A stretch of DNA of 7,324 nt, from contig JALHTD010000311.1 of NCBI GenBank assembly GCA_022865555.1, forward strand, positions 1 through 7,324, in the 5' to 3' direction. The notes under the pieces were generated by a model. That model was given only the letters and a program-made list of their open reading frames with translations, searched no databases and had not been told where the DNA came from. Shown here piece by piece: positions 4,836 through 7,324 of the stretch. The translations under genes and the position numbers were made by a program. Within the stretch, counting starts at the first letter, position 1. The number at the start of each line of letters is the position of its first letter. The stretch is from Thermoanaerobaculaceae bacterium (GTDB taxonomy: Bacteria; Acidobacteriota; Thermoanaerobaculia; Thermoanaerobaculales; Thermoanaerobaculaceae).

Positions 4836-7324
4836 CGTCTTTGCCGGGAACAACAGGCGCACCTCCAGGCCGCCGTCCACGTTGCGAGCCTCTACGCTGC
4901 CCCCCGCCCTGGCGGCTACGCGCTGCACGACCGCGAGCCCCAGCCCACTCCCCTCGCTGGTGGTGGAGAAGTGGGGCTCGAACAGCCGCCCCAGCAGCTC
5001 GCTCGCCACACCGCCGCCGGTATCGCGCACCGACAGCACGACCTGGCCCTCCAGCCTCCGCACCGCAACCACGATCTCCCCCTCGCGCCCGGCGAGCACG
5101 CGGGCGCTGTTCTCGAGCAGGTGGCGGAGGGCCCGCCGGATCCACTGCGCGTCGGCAACGATCTCGGCCTGGTCGCCGAGCACGCTCACCGTGATCCCGC
5201 GCTGGCGGAGCACCTCGTACTCCGCGGCCACCTCGTGCGCGAGCTGCGCAAGCGGGATGGTCTCGGGCTCCCAGTGCTCGAGGGCGACCAGGTTGGAGAA
5301 CCCCTGCGCGACTTCGCGCAGGTGCTCGACGCGCTCGAGGATCTGCTCGGCGGCAACTTTCGCCACGGCCGCAACCTCGTCGGGCCCGCGTGCGAGCGCT
5401 GCTTGCAGCTCCTCCGCCCACAGCCGGATCGGGGTCAGAGGGTTCTTGACTTCGTGGGCGGCGATGCGGGCCAGTTCGGCGAACGACGAGAGCCGCTCGG
5501 CGCGCGCCAACTCGGAGAGGTCCTCCATCACGAGAAGCACGCGGCCTACGCTCCTCGGCAGCGGCAGGACGATCACCCGCCACAGCGCCTCCGGCGACGC
5601 CGTGGGGTGCATGGTTTCCTCCACCCTCTCGCCCGCCGCGGCGCGCGCGATCAAGGTGTCGATCCCGGCGCCGAAGCGCCGGGCAAGCTCTTCGAGCGGC
5701 TCGTCGCTGGCCAACAGCTGACGCGCCGCCGGGTTGGCGAGCTCGACGCGCCCTCCGTCGTCCGCCACCAGAACCGCGGCGGAGAGGGTACCGAGCACTC
5801 TCTCCAGCAGGTCGCGCTCGCGCCGGAGCTCTTCCTCCCGTCGCTGGACCTCATGAGCCATGGTCTCGAAGGCTCGGCCGAGTGCGCGGACGTCCTCGTC
5901 GCCACCGGTCTCGAGGCCGGCGAAGGGCTCGCCGCGCTCCAGCCGGTGGGCAGCGCCTACCAGGCGGCGCAGCGGGCGCCCGAGCCTCTCCCCGAGCCTC
6001 TCCGCGGTGGCCAACGCCAGCACCATCGCGAGGATCGCCGTGACCAGGAACCACTCTCCGGGGGACGGGCTGCGACCGAGGGCCTGGAACCTCAGTCCGA
6101 CCACCCCGACCACGATCGGCTCCTCCCCCCGCATGGGCGCGAAAACGCTGGTCTCGTCGCCGGCCAGCACGACCGGCTCCTCCCACCCGCGCACCGAACG
6201 CACGTACGCCTCGGAGGGCGGCAGCCACGGGACGATTCCGAGCACCGCGAGGTCCGGCCGGGTCGAGGAGACAATCTTCCCGGATCGGTACACGGCCACC
6301 GCTCCGCCCAGCTCCCGCACCAGCCAGGAGAGCCCTTCATCTCGCCTCGCTGAGGCCAGCAGTTGGCTCACGGCCCGGCCGAGCTCCAGGCGCGCTTTCT
6401 CCTGCTGGCGGTTCCACTGCCTCGGGAGGAACTGGCCCAGGAGGAGGACCGGGAGCACCGCGGTGGCCACCGCGAGCACCCGGACCCGGCCGCCGAAGGT
6501 GCGGCGCTGCCCCCACCAGGTCTCCCACCGCCGCCGGTACTCCAAGATCGTGAGTGGGAACACGCCCCAGAGCGTGAGGGCTGCGAGCACCAGACCGGCC
6601 TCCGCGATCGGCGGGCGCACCCAGGGCACTACCAGCACCGCGTCGTGGTGGGCTCGAAAGTACGCCGCGAACTCCCGTTCCCCGACACCCACCCGCCCCC
6701 AGCTACGCCCCTCCGCCAGCGCCCTCCCGATGCGCGCGGGGGAGAGCGGGCGGAAGGTGGCCCCGCGGCTCGTCGGCGCACCCGAGCGGTCGAACACCGC
6801 CACCGGCACCTCCACCCCGGCCGCCCCGAGGCCGGTCAGCACGTCGTTGGGCGACGGCGGCGTCAGGATTGCCACTCCCCAGCCGTTGGAGAGGGCGCGG
6901 GAAGCCAGCACCCGCGGCGCGCCCTCCGCCTGGATCGCGCTTCCCCCCCAGCTCTCCGCCGCTTCGCCACCCGGGTCGGTCAGCACGAGCGAGGTCCCGG
7001 GCAGCGTCTCGGGAAGGCCCACCCAGGTGGCGAGACGACCGAGAACCACCAGCCGCTCCCAGGGCTCCAGGCGCACCATGCTCGCGAGGGCTTGCTCGGG
7101 GAGCGAGCCCAGCAGCGCCCTCGCCGGGGGAGCCGCGCTCTCGAGGCGCGCCAGAGTGGACTCGGTGGTGGCCACCAGGTCGACGCGTCGCGTTGCGTCG
7201 TCGCTTCCGACCAGGAGGCCGGCCGCCGCGAGCGCGGGCAGCATCAGCCCTCTGCCCGGGAGCCCCAGCAGCGTGATCGACGCCGCGCCGACTCCGAGCA
7301 ACGCGTCATCCGCCCGGATGACCC
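4833..7324 (-). CDS. NtrY-like membrane sensor histidine kinase, 5' end outside window
   Basis: The frame is open to the right edge, and the first possible start inside (TTG at 7301) has no support, so the N-terminus is missing. Residue numbers count from that TTG. In order: hydrophobic segment (about 2-32), extracytoplasmic region of about 200 residues (33-230), membrane segment (231-253), short basic cytoplasmic loop with many Arg (255-272), membrane segment (273-292), second extracytoplasmic region (about 293-415), membrane segment (416-433), HAMP (about 434-485), coiled coil, PAS (about 495-595), HisKA with phospho-acceptor H616 in 'AAHEVKNPLTPIRL', and HATPase with N731, G1 'DTGGGV' (760-765), F box 'LFEPHFSTT' (773-781) and G2 'GSGLGLAV' (784-791). 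All catalytic motifs are intact. The 'HEVKNPLTPI' box is typical of NtrY/NtrB-type kinases, which usually partner sigma-54-activating regulators. No response regulator is in the window; it may lie upstream. It is coupled to the secreted protein downstream. The ligand is unknown. Confidence 0.92.
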   Translation of the reverse strand, partial: VIRADDALLGVGAASITLLGLPGRGLMLPALAAAGLLVGSDDATRRVDLVATTESTLARLESAAPPARALLGSLPEQALASMVRLEPWERLVVLGRLATWVGLPETLPGTSLVLTDPGGEAAESWGGSAIQAEGAPRVLASRALSNGWGVAILTPPSPNDVLTGLGAAGVEVPVAVFDRSGAPTSRGATFRPLSPARIGRALAEGRSWGRVGVGEREFAAYFRAHHDAVLVVPWVRPPIAEAGLVLAALTLWGVFPLTILEYRRRWETWWGQRRTFGGRVRVLAVATAVLPVLLLGQFLPRQWNRQQEKARLELGRAVSQLLASARRDEGLSWLVRELGGAVAVYRSGKIVSSTRPDLAVLGIVPWLPPSEAYVRSVRGWEEPVVLAGDETSVFAPMRGEEPIVVGVVGLRFQALGRSPSPGEWFLVTAILAMVLALATAERLGERLGRPLRRLVGAAHRLERGEPFAGLETGGDEDVRALGRAFETMAHEVQRREEELRRERDLLERVLGTLSAAVLVADDGGRVELANPAARQLLASDEPLEELARRFGAGIDTLIARAAAGERVEETMHPTASPEALWRVIVLPLPRSVGRVLLVMEDLSELARAERLSSFAELARIAAHEVKNPLTPIRLWAEELQAALARGPDEVAAVAKVAAEQILERVEHLREVAQGFSNLVALEHWEPETIPLAQLAHEVAAEYEVLRQRGITVSVLGDQAEIVADAQWIRRALRHLLENSARVLAGREGEIVVAVRRLEGQVVLSVRDTGGGVASELLGRLFEPHFSTTSEGSGLGLAVVQRVAARAGGSVEARNVDGGLEVRLLFPAKT

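Noticed and set aside
5982..6001. Tandem direct repeat GAGCCTCTCC in the kinase
   Set aside because: It encodes a repeated 'ERLG' at the membrane-HAMP junction, ordinary for a helical connector; two copies are not evidence of a repeat element.
4503..6353. A 616-codon open frame on the + strand, antisense to the kinase
   Set aside because: The opposite strand carries complete HAMP, PAS, HisKA and HATPase motifs. The antisense product is His/Arg/Gln-rich low-complexity sequence typical of shadow frames in GC-rich DNA.

Overview
This is a GC-rich window (roughly 70% G+C by eye) with tightly packed genes and very little intergenic DNA. The gene set suggests a Gram-negative-type bacterium that makes phosphatidylethanolamine through phosphatidylserine. 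A compact phosphatidylserine decarboxylase beside a CDP-alcohol phosphatidyltransferase-type PS synthase, together with a large NtrY-like sensor kinase, would fit Acidobacteriota or a deltaproteobacterial-type lineage. That placement is inference; nothing here fixes the taxon.

Layout. Positions 1-262 (+) hold the C-terminal end of a protein resembling a beta-ketoacyl synthase, cut by the left edge. It converges on a Mut7-C/PIN-like RNase-family gene at 308-778 (-), and the short gap between them holds a near-perfect 22-bp hyphenated palindrome. A divergent 62-bp gap (779-840) then separates the Mut7-C gene from a co-directional four-gene set on the + strand: a DUF465/YdcH-like small coiled-coil protein (841-1056), psd (1063-1707), pssA (1704-2531), and a degenerate aspartate-semialdehyde dehydrogenase/USG-1-like protein (2497-3465). 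Spacings within this set are +6, -4 and -35 bp, so it reads as one translationally coupled operon.

The + operon runs tail to tail, with a 14-bp overlap, into a two-gene operon on the - strand. The first gene of that operon is a multi-domain membrane histidine kinase (4833 to the right edge, 5' end missing) and the second is a secreted protein of unknown function (3452-4822). The secreted gene's ribosome binding site overlaps the kinase stop codon.

How the genes work together. PssA makes phosphatidylserine from CDP-diacylglycerol and serine, and Psd decarboxylates it to phosphatidylethanolamine. The USG-1-like protein keeps the Asd fold but has lost the recognisable catalytic cysteine, so it is unlikely to be a working Asd. 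Its job beside lipid genes is unknown. The kinase appears to have two separate extracytoplasmic regions before its HAMP, PAS, HisKA and HATPase modules, and no response regulator is in the window. Its coupled secreted partner could be an accessory sensor or an envelope protein, but that is a guess. No mobile elements, CRISPR arrays, tRNAs or rRNAs were seen. I see no clear-cut new system; the kinase/secreted-protein pair and the decayed Asd in a phospholipid operon are the most unusual items.
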